From Paenibacillus tepidiphilus (lineage in GTDB: Bacteria > Bacillota > Bacilli > Paenibacillales > Paenibacillaceae), in NCBI RefSeq assembly GCF_008635795.1, contig NZ_VWRQ01000033.1, positions 1 through 59,578 on the forward strand: a DNA stretch of 59,578 nt, in the 5' to 3' direction. The translations under genes were made by a program, and so were the position numbers. The notes beneath the pieces were generated by a model, which saw only the letters and a program-made list of their open reading frames with translations, ran no database searches and was not told the DNA's origin. Below are positions 16,943 to 25,333 of this stretch, piece after piece; positions within the stretch are counted from its first letter, which is position 1; each line of letters begins with the position of its first letter.

Positions 16943-17734
16943 TTGACCCCTTATCAAATGATGCTTATAGCCAACGAATTAATGATAAAAGGCGTACCTG
17001 TTTCAGCTAACGAGCAAGCACGCATCGCCGGGACACTCTGGCAAGGCTTAAGCAGTGAGCAAACGGTTAACACCTTCCGGCAATCCCTGAAGACGGCCTT
17101 CCATACCGGTTCCGCGAATATAATGATGTCCCCCCGCTATTTCGTCCCACCTGTCCTGAACAAAAAAATGCGAACGTTGACCTGGGTCACGCCGCGGACA
17201 CACCTCTTCTCTGCAAATGCCTACGAGCTTGAAATTATGCGCCTGCTTGCGTTTATGGATGCTGACAGTGTGCGTCTGCAATCCATGATTAATACAACCG
17301 CAGACCGGCTCGATGGCGCATGCTTCGGCCGGTTCTGCGCCGAAGGGGAATGCTATGAGACCTCGCTTGTAGCCCTGCGCTTCACTGCTTCGGTGTTCCC
17401 CGACGATCTGCAGCGGATTCAGCCTCTCCTGGATGGAGCAGTCCGTTATCTGGCGGATCATCCAAGGCATTCCGGGACGGTTTTTTATTTCAGGCTGCTC
17501 CTATCGGAGCTGCCGCCAGTGACAGCTCTGCCGGTTATTGCCGCCATGAGGGAGCCGCTTCTTCAGCAGCTCTGCAGAAGCTACGTCGCCAACAGCAGCG
17601 ATGACGTATATGTTAACACCTTGGCCAAATATATCCTGCGTAATTGTCTGGTCCGGCTCCCGGAATATGCATATCTTCAGAACACAGCGCCTTACCTCAG
17701 CACCAAAGACGGCCGTATTCATTTCGATATATAA
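16943..17734 (+). CDS. Hypothetical protein
   Basis: A 263-residue soluble protein starting at TTG 16943, seven bases after AAGGAGGT. I do not recognise a family. It has no signal peptide or membrane helix and looks mostly helical, with Leu-rich stretches such as LLDGAVRYLADHP, YFRLLLSELPPVTALPVIAA and MREPLLQQLCRSYV. Three Cys lie at residues about 131-141 (GACFGRFCAEGEC), spaced C-x3-C-x4-C, and could bind metal or form disulfides. It lies between divergent AraC and the ArsR-type gene but has its own promoter. The good ribosome binding site and normal codon use support a real gene. Confidence 0.65.
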   Translation: MTPYQMMLIANELMIKGVPVSANEQARIAGTLWQGLSSEQTVNTFRQSLKTAFHTGSANIMMSPRYFVPPVLNKKMRTLTWVTPRTHLFSANAYELEIMRLLAFMDADSVRLQSMINTTADRLDGACFGRFCAEGECYETSLVALRFTASVFPDDLQRIQPLLDGAVRYLADHPRHSGTVFYFRLLLSELPPVTALPVIAAMREPLLQQLCRSYVANSSDDVYVNTLAKYILRNCLVRLPEYAYLQNTAPYLSTKDGRIHFDI

Positions 17735-17789
17735 ATGCCCGGTGAAATCGTCTATTTACAAAAAATGATGAATGGAGTATTTTAACATT

Positions 17790-17826
17790 AAGCAATCATT
17801 AAACATTGCTTGTTTCAGCTTAATAT
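17790..17826 (+). promoter_or_regulatory. Candidate promoter with operator, ArsR-type gene
   Basis: The inverted repeat AAGCAAT-N8-ATTGCTT (17790-17796 and 17805-17811) overlaps a possible -35 box TTAAAC (17799-17804). A -10 TAATAT (17821-17826) follows after 16 bp. The gene start is 27 bp further, so autorepression by the ArsR-type protein is plausible. Confidence 0.5.
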
Positions 17827-17853
17827 TCAGTTCGAATTATGATCGGAGGAGCT

Positions 17854-18978
17854 ATGGAAATACCGATTAAAGAAATGCTGTTGAACAATATCTCCTTTGC
17901 CTATAACGAGGCTATGGAAATGATCATCGCTATGGGCATGATTGCCTGCGAGGAGCAAATGGAGGCTATAGCCGAGGATTACAAAATTACGCTGGACCCG
18001 CAGGCGAGCGCTTATCACGCCCAGGCCAGAGCCAGCCTGTCGCCGCATGCGTACAGGGAATTGCTGTTTTTCTTCGGCTATAACTTTTTGCATAAGGCCA
18101 TGGACAATGCGTTCTATTACTACATTTGCAAGCACCGAGCTCCGCTGTCCGCCGAAAGCTGGATTGACCTTCTCGCCGAAGAGCCTGCCGAGCGCGCAGT
18201 AGCGGAAATGGTCTGCGGCGTGTACTATGACAAATTTGACGAGCTGCTGGACGGCAACGATTGGGAAGCGGTCAAAGGCGACCTGAACAAACTGAGTCAG
18301 CTCGTCGCCAAAGTACAGCCGCATACCGAGGTGGCAGGGGCGCAAGCGCCGCTGCTGGAATGTCTCGCTTATCCGGAAGAAACCAAAGGACGGTATCTGC
18401 AGCTGCTGCGCGTGTTCTATAAGGATGCCTTTTCACATTGGAAGGAGCCGCTCCGGCAGACATCCGAAGCAGCTGTTAACCATTACCGTAAGCTCTTCCT
18501 GGCCAACCCTGAGCGGTTCATCCGCGAAATTAACAAGAATGAGCCGACGCTGTATGAGTTTCCTACTACCTTTCATATCAGCTTTATGGCCCAGGTCAAC
18601 AATCACTTTCTACAAGCCTATACGGAAGACGGTCCTGTCGGCTGGGTCTTGTTCGGCATTCACAATGAGCGCATCTATGGTCCGGTTGCCGAGCGGGAGA
18701 AGACGGAGCTGTTCCTGAAGACCTTCTCGGATAAACGGCGGCTCGATTTCCTATTGCTCCTGCGCAGCCGGCCGCATTACGGACAGGAGATTGCAGCTGC
18801 GCTCGGCATTACGCCGGCCGCCGTCAATTATCACGCCAACTTCCTGTTCTTCCTTGATCTTATCGAGCTCAAACGCCAGGATCACCGCCTGTACTATCAT
18901 CTTCACACCGGGAGACTGCGGGAACTGCTGGCATTGACAGCCAAGGTGATGCTGGAGGAGCAAGAAGAATACCTGTAA
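17854..18978 (+). CDS. ArsR-type winged-helix regulator with large N-terminal domain
   Basis: A 374-residue protein with a long N-terminal region of unknown fold (residues 1-290) and a C-terminal ArsR-like winged helix: RRLDFLLLLRSRPHYGQEIA, ALGITPAAVNYHANFLFFLD and LIELKRQDHRLYYHL. ArsR regulators are normally about 100 residues, so the N-terminal part probably senses a signal. ATG 17854 follows TCGGAGGAGCT; the frame also has an ATG at 17839 without a binding site. The two exporter genes begin 32 bp downstream and are probably controlled by this protein. No metal-binding Cys motif of classic ArsR proteins is seen near the DNA-binding domain. Confidence 0.75.
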   Translation: MEIPIKEMLLNNISFAYNEAMEMIIAMGMIACEEQMEAIAEDYKITLDPQASAYHAQARASLSPHAYRELLFFFGYNFLHKAMDNAFYYYICKHRAPLSAESWIDLLAEEPAERAVAEMVCGVYYDKFDELLDGNDWEAVKGDLNKLSQLVAKVQPHTEVAGAQAPLLECLAYPEETKGRYLQLLRVFYKDAFSHWKEPLRQTSEAAVNHYRKLFLANPERFIREINKNEPTLYEFPTTFHISFMAQVNNHFLQAYTEDGPVGWVLFGIHNERIYGPVAEREKTELFLKTFSDKRRLDFLLLLRSRPHYGQEIAAALGITPAAVNYHANFLFFLDLIELKRQDHRLYYHLHTGRLRELLALTAKVMLEEQEEYL

Positions 18979-19010
18979 AGCACATATTCATTCTATGGGG
19001 AGGCCTTTGC

Positions 19011-20846
19011 TTGAGAAAGTCCTTGCATAACCGTGCTGGCGCCGCAATGAACCACGCTGCCGAACCGCACATCTTCCGCCGCCTGCTAAAGCTGGCTAAG
19101 CCTTACTGGGGCTGGTATGTACTGCTGTGCCTCCTTTCACTCGTCAACTCGGTTACCCAAGTCGGGCTGGCGGAGCTGCTGCGGCGTATTATTAATGCTG
19201 CCACCAAGCAGGAGATGTCCCTGTTCAGCTCCATTACCGTCCTGGCGTTTGTGATCCTGATCGCGGATGCCACGGCCAGCTTTCTTAGGATGTATATAAC
19301 GGGAGCTCTCGACGCCAGATCCACCTCCAGACTCCAGGTATCCATGCTCGGGAAGCTGATGAAAGTGAGTTTCAAAGACTTGGACCGCTATCATTCCGCT
19401 GACCTGATCAGCCGCATCAACGACTCTGCAGCCGCCGCCCAGCACGGCATCAACCAGAAGACCATCGAAATGTTCGGCTATGTCATGCAGGTTGCCTTAT
19501 TGATTATGTATCTGCTCTCCCTCCAGCCCGCACTCACCGCCGGCACGCTGGTGATCTGCCTGCTTGTACCGCTGGTTATGCTTCCTTTCAGCTCCCGTAT
19601 GCGCTCCCTGTATAAGGAGCGCCAGCAGATTGAAGCGGATCAGCAGATGTTCGTTCAGGACACGGTACAAGGAGCTGAGGTTGTGCGCGCGTTCTCTCTC
19701 GCCCCCAAACTGCAGCGGCAGTATTCGGAGCGTGTTCAGCAATATCTCCAGGTGCATAAGCGGCTTACCCGACTGGAGGCCATCGGTTATAATTTGCCGT
19801 TCACGGTGGTTCTCGGCGGGCTGCTGTTTGTCCTCTCCTACGGCGGATACCTTGTCATCGGGGGGAGGCTTGATGTGGGGGCTGTCGCGGCCTTCCTGAT
19901 CTGCTTTGAGCAAATTTCCGGCCCCCTCTCGAAGCTGTCCAATCTGTGGACGGAGCTGCAGACCTCGCTCGCCCAGGGCAGCCGGATGTTCGAGCTGCTT
20001 GATCTGGAGGAAGAACCTGCGGCCAGCGAAGAGTCAAGAAATGCACGGACCTCCGCCACTCCAAATGAAACTGAGACTGAATACACACGGGGGTATATCC
20101 AATTGAAGAGCGTGGGCTTCGGTTATTGCGGGGAGCAAGTGCTGAAGAATATTTCGCTTGCAATCCATCCGGGCAAAGTAACCGCCTTCGCCGGGCCAAG
20201 CGGCAGCGGGAAGAGCACGCTGCTGCAGCTTCTGCTCAGGGTCTATCCGCCCGATGAGGGCGTGATCCGCTGCGGCGGGCAGGACTTTGCCGCCATACCG
20301 CTGCCGGAATGGCGCCGCCAGCTTGCCTATGTCTCGCAGGAGCCTTATCTGTTCTCCGGCACGCTCTACGATAATATTGCCTGGGGCAATCCCTCCGCCG
20401 GCCGGGAGGAAGTCATGGAAGCGGCGCAGAGTGCCGGTATTCATGATTTTATTATGAGCACTACCCGGCAGTATGAGACCGTCATCGGCGAACGGGGGAT
20501 TACGCTCTCCGGCGGCGAACGGCAGCGGCTGTCGATCGCCAGAGCCTTTGTCCGCCAGCCGAAGCTGCTGCTCCTCGATGAGCCTACAGCGGCACTCGAC
20601 AGCTATAATGAAGAGATTGTCCAGCAGGCGCTGCGGAAGCTGATGCATGGACGGACCACGGTCGTTATCGCCCATAGATTGTCGACGATTCAGGACGCGG
20701 ATATGATTTATTATGTCGAGCAGGGCACGATCGCCGAAGCCGGTACCCATCAGGAATTAATTGCCCGCCAAGGCCATTATTATTCAATGGTTGAGAGTAT
20801 GACTAAGCTGCAGCCTGCAGAGGAACTCCGGGAGGAAGCACTATGA
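19011..20846 (+). CDS. ABC exporter half-transporter A (membrane plus ATPase)
   Basis: A 611-residue fused exporter. Six membrane helices lie in residues about 30-310 and the ATPase in the last 250, with Walker A GPSGSGKST, Q-loop YVSQEPYLFSGTLYDN, signature LSGGERQRLSIA, Walker B LLLLDEPTAALDS and H-loop IAHRLST. TTG 19011 follows GGGGAGG by seven bases. The stop overlaps the start of the next exporter gene by ATGA. This implies coupled translation and a heterodimer, the common form of such pairs in Bacillota. A linker rich in Ser/Thr/Glu (EESRNARTSATPNETETEYT) joins the two domains. The substrate may be a drug, lipid or peptide and is not predictable. Confidence 0.9.
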   Translation: MRKSLHNRAGAAMNHAAEPHIFRRLLKLAKPYWGWYVLLCLLSLVNSVTQVGLAELLRRIINAATKQEMSLFSSITVLAFVILIADATASFLRMYITGALDARSTSRLQVSMLGKLMKVSFKDLDRYHSADLISRINDSAAAAQHGINQKTIEMFGYVMQVALLIMYLLSLQPALTAGTLVICLLVPLVMLPFSSRMRSLYKERQQIEADQQMFVQDTVQGAEVVRAFSLAPKLQRQYSERVQQYLQVHKRLTRLEAIGYNLPFTVVLGGLLFVLSYGGYLVIGGRLDVGAVAAFLICFEQISGPLSKLSNLWTELQTSLAQGSRMFELLDLEEEPAASEESRNARTSATPNETETEYTRGYIQLKSVGFGYCGEQVLKNISLAIHPGKVTAFAGPSGSGKSTLLQLLLRVYPPDEGVIRCGGQDFAAIPLPEWRRQLAYVSQEPYLFSGTLYDNIAWGNPSAGREEVMEAAQSAGIHDFIMSTTRQYETVIGERGITLSGGERQRLSIARAFVRQPKLLLLDEPTAALDSYNEEIVQQALRKLMHGRTTVVIAHRLSTIQDADMIYYVEQGTIAEAGTHQELIARQGHYYSMVESMTKLQPAEELREEAL

Positions 20847-22696
20847 AAGAGACCACGCACTTAAAGCATGGTTTATGGCCCATGTTCCGGCGGCTGCTGC
20901 CTTATTCGAAGCCGTATAAGCTCGGACTCGGTGCCGCTGTGCTGACACTGGCCGCCAAGCTGGTGTTCGATGTCGGATTCGCGGCCATTCAGCAGGTCTT
21001 TATTGATACGATCAACAGCAGCAGCATGGATTCTCTCACCCGGCTGACCGCTGTCGCTGCGGCTGCATGCGCCATCATTATTGTCTGCCTGATGCTCCAG
21101 CACTTCTTCCGGTTTATGACCCAGGGACAAATGTCCTGGGATTTCCGGGCCAGGCTGTTCGCCAGCACGAATAGCCTGCCCTTCCCGCAGCTGCAAGCCA
21201 TGCACTCCGGGGATTTAACCTCCCGTAACACCAAAGATGCAGGAATGGCTATGGGCCTCTTAAGCGGGGTTATCTATGATCTCGGTTACAATTTGCTGCT
21301 CTGCCTCGTCTCCTTCATCTATTTGGCGAGGATGGATGTATGGATTGCTATGCTGGCGCTCGGGTCAGGTCCGGTCGTCTTTCTGTGCGGCCGTTTCTTT
21401 GACCGCAGGCTGCGCCGGTTGTCCACGGACATTTACGCCAAGGAAGGAGAACTGCGGGGGATTCTGCAGGAGACGCTGCAGGGCATGAAGGTGGTACGCT
21501 CCTTTTCGCTTGAAGAGAAGCTGCTGCAGAAGTATGAGACGGAACGGATGAAGCTGGCCAAGATGCAGCAGCACAGAACGCTGCTGAACGGCCTGCTGTG
21601 GCAATCCTCCGCTTTAGTCAACAACCTGGTCATGATTGTCTGCGCCATGCTGATTGCCTGGTCCGCAGTGCACGGCGGCACCTCCGCCGGCGGAGTCCTG
21701 GCCTTTATCATACTGATGGGCAGAGTCCAGTGGCCGTTTGTGTTCATGTCGCAGACCTGGGGCGGAATACAGGAAGCGCTGGGCGCCGGGGACCGCGTCT
21801 TCGCCGTGATGGATCTGCCGGGCGAAGGGAAGCCGGAGAAGGCTTCATCATCTGAAGCCTCTCTCTCCGCCGGCTCTGCCGCAGCAGTGAACCCGCCGGG
21901 GCAGGAATATGCTTTGAGCATTGAGGATCTTTACTTCAGCTATGCTGCCGGCCAGGAAGAGGCGGAACCGCTGTTCTCGGGAATTCAGCTGAGTATCCGC
22001 CCTGGCGAGACGGTTGCCGTCGTCGGACCGAGCGGTGCAGGCAAGACGACGCTGGTCCGGCTGTGCTGCGGACTATACGCGCCGGCAGCCGGGCAGATCT
22101 CGGTATATGGCCATCCGGTTCAGCACGAGCTGGAGAAAGCCCGGTCACTGATTACGTATGTGCCGCAGACGCCTTATTTATTCTCGGGGACGATCCGTGA
22201 CAATATTGCCTTCGGCGTCGATTCGGCAGACGACGGGCAAATTGACGAGGCGGTCCGTCTGGCCGGAGCCCAGGAGTTCATCCATAAGCTTCCGCAGGGC
22301 CTGGATACGGTGATCGGGGAGCATGGCTCCACCTTGTCCGGCGGACAGCGGCAGCGCCTGGCCATCGCCCGCGCGTTCCTGCGGGGCGCCCCTCTGCTGC
22401 TGCTCGATGAAGCGACCTCCGCGCTGGACAACGAATCTGAGCGTATAGTTCAGCAATCGCTGGATCTGCTGATGCAGAACCGGACGACGCTGGTCATCGC
22501 CCATCGCCTCTCCACGGTGCGCAGTGCCTCCCGGATTGTCGTTATCGACCAGGGACGCATAGTCGAGGAAGGCAGCCATACCGAGCTGCTGGAGCGTGGC
22601 GGGTTATATACGAAGCTCTACCAGATCCAGTTCCGCCCAGAGGAGCAAGAAGACCGGGGCTCAGCAGAACTTGCGCCCGCCACGACCCTGCTGTAG
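20843..22696 (+). CDS. ABC exporter half-transporter B (membrane plus ATPase)
   Basis: A 617-residue partner of the preceding gene with the same layout: six helices, then Walker A GPSGAGKTTLVRL, Q-loop YVPQTPYLFSGTIRDNIAFG, signature LSGGQRQRLAIARAF, Walker B LLLLDEATSALDNES and H-loop IAHRLSTV. Both halves keep the catalytic Glu after Walker B and the canonical signature, so both ATP sites look active. Many heterodimers have one degenerate site. Translation is coupled to gene A by a four-base overlap. No terminator is obvious in the following 97 bp. Confidence 0.9.
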   Translation: MKETTHLKHGLWPMFRRLLPYSKPYKLGLGAAVLTLAAKLVFDVGFAAIQQVFIDTINSSSMDSLTRLTAVAAAACAIIIVCLMLQHFFRFMTQGQMSWDFRARLFASTNSLPFPQLQAMHSGDLTSRNTKDAGMAMGLLSGVIYDLGYNLLLCLVSFIYLARMDVWIAMLALGSGPVVFLCGRFFDRRLRRLSTDIYAKEGELRGILQETLQGMKVVRSFSLEEKLLQKYETERMKLAKMQQHRTLLNGLLWQSSALVNNLVMIVCAMLIAWSAVHGGTSAGGVLAFIILMGRVQWPFVFMSQTWGGIQEALGAGDRVFAVMDLPGEGKPEKASSSEASLSAGSAAAVNPPGQEYALSIEDLYFSYAAGQEEAEPLFSGIQLSIRPGETVAVVGPSGAGKTTLVRLCCGLYAPAAGQISVYGHPVQHELEKARSLITYVPQTPYLFSGTIRDNIAFGVDSADDGQIDEAVRLAGAQEFIHKLPQGLDTVIGEHGSTLSGGQRQRLAIARAFLRGAPLLLLDEATSALDNESERIVQQSLDLLMQNRTTLVIAHRLSTVRSASRIVVIDQGRIVEEGSHTELLERGGLYTKLYQIQFRPEEQEDRGSAELAPATTLL

Positions 22697-22793
22697 AATC
22701 CATGGCTGGAGCAGGAGTCCCACAGATTGCATACATTCGAATAGCATACATTCTGCACCGTTACTGCTCCGGCGTTCACCCGGAGCCTGCCGG

Positions 22794-22916
22794 TCAAGAC
22801 ACTTCAACCTCCATGCTTTCCAATATCTTGATGAATTCCTGCTTCGTCTCGAGCGCCTTATTATGACGGGTAAAATTCAGATTGAAGAGTTTGTTACCTG
22901 AAAAATGTACGTCCAT
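22794..22916 (-). CDS. Possible 40-residue small ORF
   Basis: ATG 22916 opens a short frame (MDVHFSGNKLFNLNFTRHNK, then ALETKQEFIKILESMEVEVS) ending at TGA 22794. The composition looks protein-like, but there is no convincing ribosome binding site and it lies just past the lipoprotein terminator. It may be the 3' end of a decayed gene. The rest of the 22697-22970 gap shows nothing except the terminator. Confidence 0.2.
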   Translation of the reverse strand: MDVHFSGNKLFNLNFTRHNKALETKQEFIKILESMEVEVS

Positions 22917-22924
22917 CATTCATG

Positions 22925-22952
22925 CAAAAAAGGGATGCCTGCTCAGGCATCC
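22925..22952 (-). terminator. Terminator of lipoprotein gene 1
   Basis: AGGGATGCCTG-CT... pairs as AGGGATGCCTG / CAGGCATCCCT (22931-22952) and is followed on the minus strand by a T run (22930-22925). It lies 18 bp after the stop of the lipoprotein gene at 22971. Confidence 0.85.
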
Positions 22953-22970
22953 CTTTACTCAATCTTCCTG

Positions 22971-23525
22971 TTATTGAACGGCCGTTTCGCCGGTCACTGT
23001 ACCGTCAAGGGTAGCCGAATCCTGGGCCTCTGCACTGGCAAAGGTCAGATTGCCGTCAATGGTGGCCGTCTTATCCAGCGTAAAGCCATTGGCTTCAACT
23101 ACTACATCGCCCTTGATGGTACCACCCTGTACCAGCTGATTCTCACTCTGCACGGTGACTTTAGGGGCAGTCAGTGTGTAGGAATCGGTGATATTGTGCT
23201 CGGCATCCTGAGCGTAAAGGGCCAGCTTGCGGTAGACCGCATTCTCGGCTGCTCCCTTGTCATGGAATTCGCCGGATATCACGACATCCTGATCTACCGT
23301 GACATCACTCGTTATCGCTACAATCCAGGTCCCCTCCGCGCTGACCGCATGAATGAATGCATCCGCCTCGTTGACAATCGAAGCCGACGAGTTGGCATCC
23401 GTCTGTTCGGCCGCCGGTGAAGGGCTGGCTGCTTCGTTCGCCCCGTTGTTATTGCCGTTGCCGCACCCTGCCAGTATCGAGGCAGACACGCCCGCAATTG
23501 CCATCAGTTTAATCCATTTGTTCAT
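22971..23525 (-). CDS. Polymer-forming-like lipoprotein, paralog 1
   Basis: A 184-residue lipoprotein with signal MNKWIKLMAIAGVSASI and lipobox LAGC, then a low-complexity Asn/Ala/Ser/Glu linker. The mature domain (IVNEADAFIHAVSAEGTWIV, TVDQDVVISGEFHDK, VQGGTIKGDVVVEANGF, ATIDGNLTFAS) has short repeated strands of the kind seen in bactofilin/polymer-forming domains and other beta-solenoids. ATG 23525 lies nine bases behind AAAGGAG, and this start gives a proper signal peptide; the frame runs to 23546. It is clearly a paralog of 24612-25160, and an SDR gene lies between the two. It probably sits on the outer face of the membrane; no function is known. Confidence 0.75.
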   Translation of the reverse strand: MNKWIKLMAIAGVSASILAGCGNGNNNGANEAASPSPAAEQTDANSSASIVNEADAFIHAVSAEGTWIVAITSDVTVDQDVVISGEFHDKGAAENAVYRKLALYAQDAEHNITDSYTLTAPKVTVQSENQLVQGGTIKGDVVVEANGFTLDKTATIDGNLTFASAEAQDSATLDGTVTGETAVQ

Positions 23526-23584
23526 GAATGATTTCTCCTTTTCCATAATTCTCCCATTTTATGAGGTATACCATAATATAACCA

Positions 23585-24358
23585 TCAGTCCAGATGATAA
23601 ACAGGTGCCCCCAGCGGAGAAGCCCCGGCGCCTCCGTCTACACTAATATCCGCGCCCTGAATATAAGAAGAATCGTCGGAGGCAAGGAACAATGCGGCCC
23701 GGGCAACTTCTTCGGCTTCTCCCAGCCGTCCGAGCGGAATCGAGCGGGACATCACTGCAGCGAACCGTTCCCAGGCTTCAGGCGTCTGATTCCAGATCGG
23801 GGTGCGTGTGGCCCCCGGAACCACATTGTTGACGCGGATGCCAAGCGGCGACAGCTCGCCCGCCAGCACTTTGGTCATGCTGCTGACCGCCCCTTTGCTT
23901 GCGGCATAGGCGGCATTGCCGGGCCGTCCGGCGCTGGCCAGCACCGAGCCGGTCAAGATGATTGACGCTCCGGCCTGCAAATACGGCAATGCGGCCTGCA
24001 CCGTGAAGAATACGCCGGTCACGTTAATTCGCAGCACCTCCTCAAACGTAGACCACTCGGTATTGCCGAGAGGTGTCGCTGCTGCAATGCCGGCATTGGC
24101 ATAGACCACATCAAGCCGGCCGAAGCGTTCTACGGCTGCCCTTGCTGCACGCTCCGAGCTTGCGGGATCAGCAGCATCCGCCTGCACGGCCAGTGCGTTC
24201 GCTTCGCCCAGTTCCTCCACAGCCGTTTCCAGTGACGTCAATTTTCGTCCGGTAATGACCACCTTCGCTCCCTCCGCCACAAACAAGCGGGCTGCGGCCA
24301 GGCCAATCCCGCTATTGCCGCCCGTAATCAGTGCTACTTTGCCTTCCAATTTCCCCAT
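23585..24358 (-). CDS. Short-chain dehydrogenase/reductase (SDR)
   Basis: A 257-residue classical SDR that should oxidise an alcohol or reduce a ketone with NAD(P). The cofactor loop is TGGNSGIG at residues 13-20, NAG is in VVYANAGIAAATPLG, and catalytic Ser/Tyr/Lys are in ILTGSVLASAGRPGNAAYAA with ASKGA next, so Tyr-x-x-x-Lys is intact. Arg in TGRKLTS after strand 2 suggests NADPH preference. The C-terminus (DDSSYIQGADISVDGGAGAS) is typical. A striking inverted repeat 117 bp upstream (24475-24510) suggests control by a TetR-type repressor not encoded in the window. The substrate is unknown. Confidence 0.88.
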   Translation of the reverse strand: MGKLEGKVALITGGNSGIGLAAARLFVAEGAKVVITGRKLTSLETAVEELGEANALAVQADAADPASSERAARAAVERFGRLDVVYANAGIAAATPLGNTEWSTFEEVLRINVTGVFFTVQAALPYLQAGASIILTGSVLASAGRPGNAAYAASKGAVSSMTKVLAGELSPLGIRVNNVVPGATRTPIWNQTPEAWERFAAVMSRSIPLGRLGEAEEVARAALFLASDDSSYIQGADISVDGGAGASPLGAPVYHLD

Positions 24359-24474
24359 GTTAATGCCCCCTTTTAAATTTGAGTAATTCTTTTGAGACCA
24401 GTCATTCTAGAATAATCAAAAAAATAAAACCTTTTGTTCGCTTGTTCTTTATGTTTCTCAGCATAGCATATTGA

Positions 24475-24510
24475 GAACGATTGGTAAAGTATTATTTGTA
24501 CCGTTCGTTC
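24475..24510 (-). promoter_or_regulatory. Inverted-repeat operator near SDR promoter
   Basis: GAACGATTGGTA (24475-24486) and TACCGTTCGTTC (24499-24510) form 12-bp arms with two mismatches around a 12-bp centre. On the minus strand a promoter can be drawn with TTTACC, 17 bp and TATGCT within and just after the repeat, reading into the SDR gene. The motif GAACGAACGGTA resembles TetR-family operators. Confidence 0.6.
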
Positions 24511-24538
24511 CCGTATAAGACATGAAGCGATGGACAGC

Positions 24539-24583
24539 AAAAGCCCGCAATCCTCTCTTGTGTTCAGAGTGGGCTGCGGGCTT
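24539..24583 (-). terminator. Terminator of lipoprotein gene 2
   Basis: AAAGCCCGCA and TGCGGGCTTT form a 10-bp stem with a long loop. On the minus strand it is followed by TGCTGTCC with a short T run inside the arm. It stands 29 bp after the lipoprotein stop and may work in both directions. Confidence 0.6.
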
Positions 24584-24611
24584 TCACATACTATTCCAAC
24601 GTTATAAGTGC

Positions 24612-25160
24612 TTATTGAACGGCAGTTTCGCCGCTTACGGAACCGTCGATGACAGCGCTTGTCTTCACTTCTTCACTGGCAAAATACAGGTTGCCTTCAA
24701 TCTTGGCCGACTCATGCAGGTTGAAGCCGTTTGCTTCCACGTATACATCGCCTTTGATCGTTCCGCCCTGCACGCGCAGGTTCTCGCTTTGAACGGTCAG
24801 TTTAGGAACAGTCAGCGTATAGGAAGCGGTAATGTTGTGGTCTGCATCCTGGGCATACAAAGCAATTTTACGGTAAACATCGTTCTCGGCCAGGCCCTTG
24901 TCATGGAACTCGCCAGCTACTGTTACGTCCTGTTCAACCGTTACGTCGTTCAGCGTAGCTACAATCCAGGTACCTTCAGCACTGACTGCTTTCACAAAAG
25001 CATCCGCTTCATTGACGATGGAAGCCGCCGAAGTAGCGTCTGTCTGCTCCGTTGCCGGTGCAGGGCTTGCAGCATCATTCGCCGCGTTGTTGTTATTGCC
25101 GCAGCCTGCAAGCAGTGCCGCCGAAATTCCTGCCACCATCAATACCTTTACCAGTTTCAT
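24612..25160 (-). CDS. Polymer-forming-like lipoprotein, paralog 2
   Basis: A 182-residue lipoprotein (signal MKLVKVLMVAGISAALLAGC) that aligns with paralog 1 along its whole length. Shared segments include SIVNEADAF, VSAEGTWIVA, GEFHDKG, IALYAQDADHNIT, VQGGTIKGDV and the end SGETAVQ. The Asn/Ala linker after the lipid Cys is also alike. Turn-rich repeats (GGTIKGDVYVEANGFNL, SAKIEGNLYFAS) suggest a small beta-solenoid. The start follows GGGGGAGTAACGAG. It has its own terminator and probably its own promoter in the AT-rich stretch 25170-25260. The function is unknown. Confidence 0.78.
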   Translation of the reverse strand: MKLVKVLMVAGISAALLAGCGNNNNAANDAASPAPATEQTDATSAASIVNEADAFVKAVSAEGTWIVATLNDVTVEQDVTVAGEFHDKGLAENDVYRKIALYAQDADHNITASYTLTVPKLTVQSENLRVQGGTIKGDVYVEANGFNLHESAKIEGNLYFASEEVKTSAVIDGSVSGETAVQ

Positions 25161-25274
25161 CTCGTTACTCCCCCTAAATTTCTTTTTATAAATTTATTTT
25201 ATAAACTTATAATATATTAAAATTTAGAGATTGTATAGTGAAATTTTTCACACCATTTTTTTCTTGAATTTAAC

Positions 25275-25316
25275 AAAGCCGGTCCGGACGATGTGAATAT
25301 TTCCCGGACCGGCTTT
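25275..25316 (-). terminator. Terminator of pectate lyase gene
   Basis: A perfect 13-bp stem, AAAGCCGGTCCGG (25275-25287) with CCGGACCGGCTTT (25304-25316), is followed on the minus strand by GTTAAATTC. It is 18 bp past the stop of the pectate lyase gene. Confidence 0.8.
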
Positions 25317-25333
25317 GGTATGATTTTATGATA

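Noticed and set aside
22596..22901. Plus-strand frame overlapping the end of the second exporter gene
   Set aside because: It overlaps a secure coding region in another frame and has no start signals.
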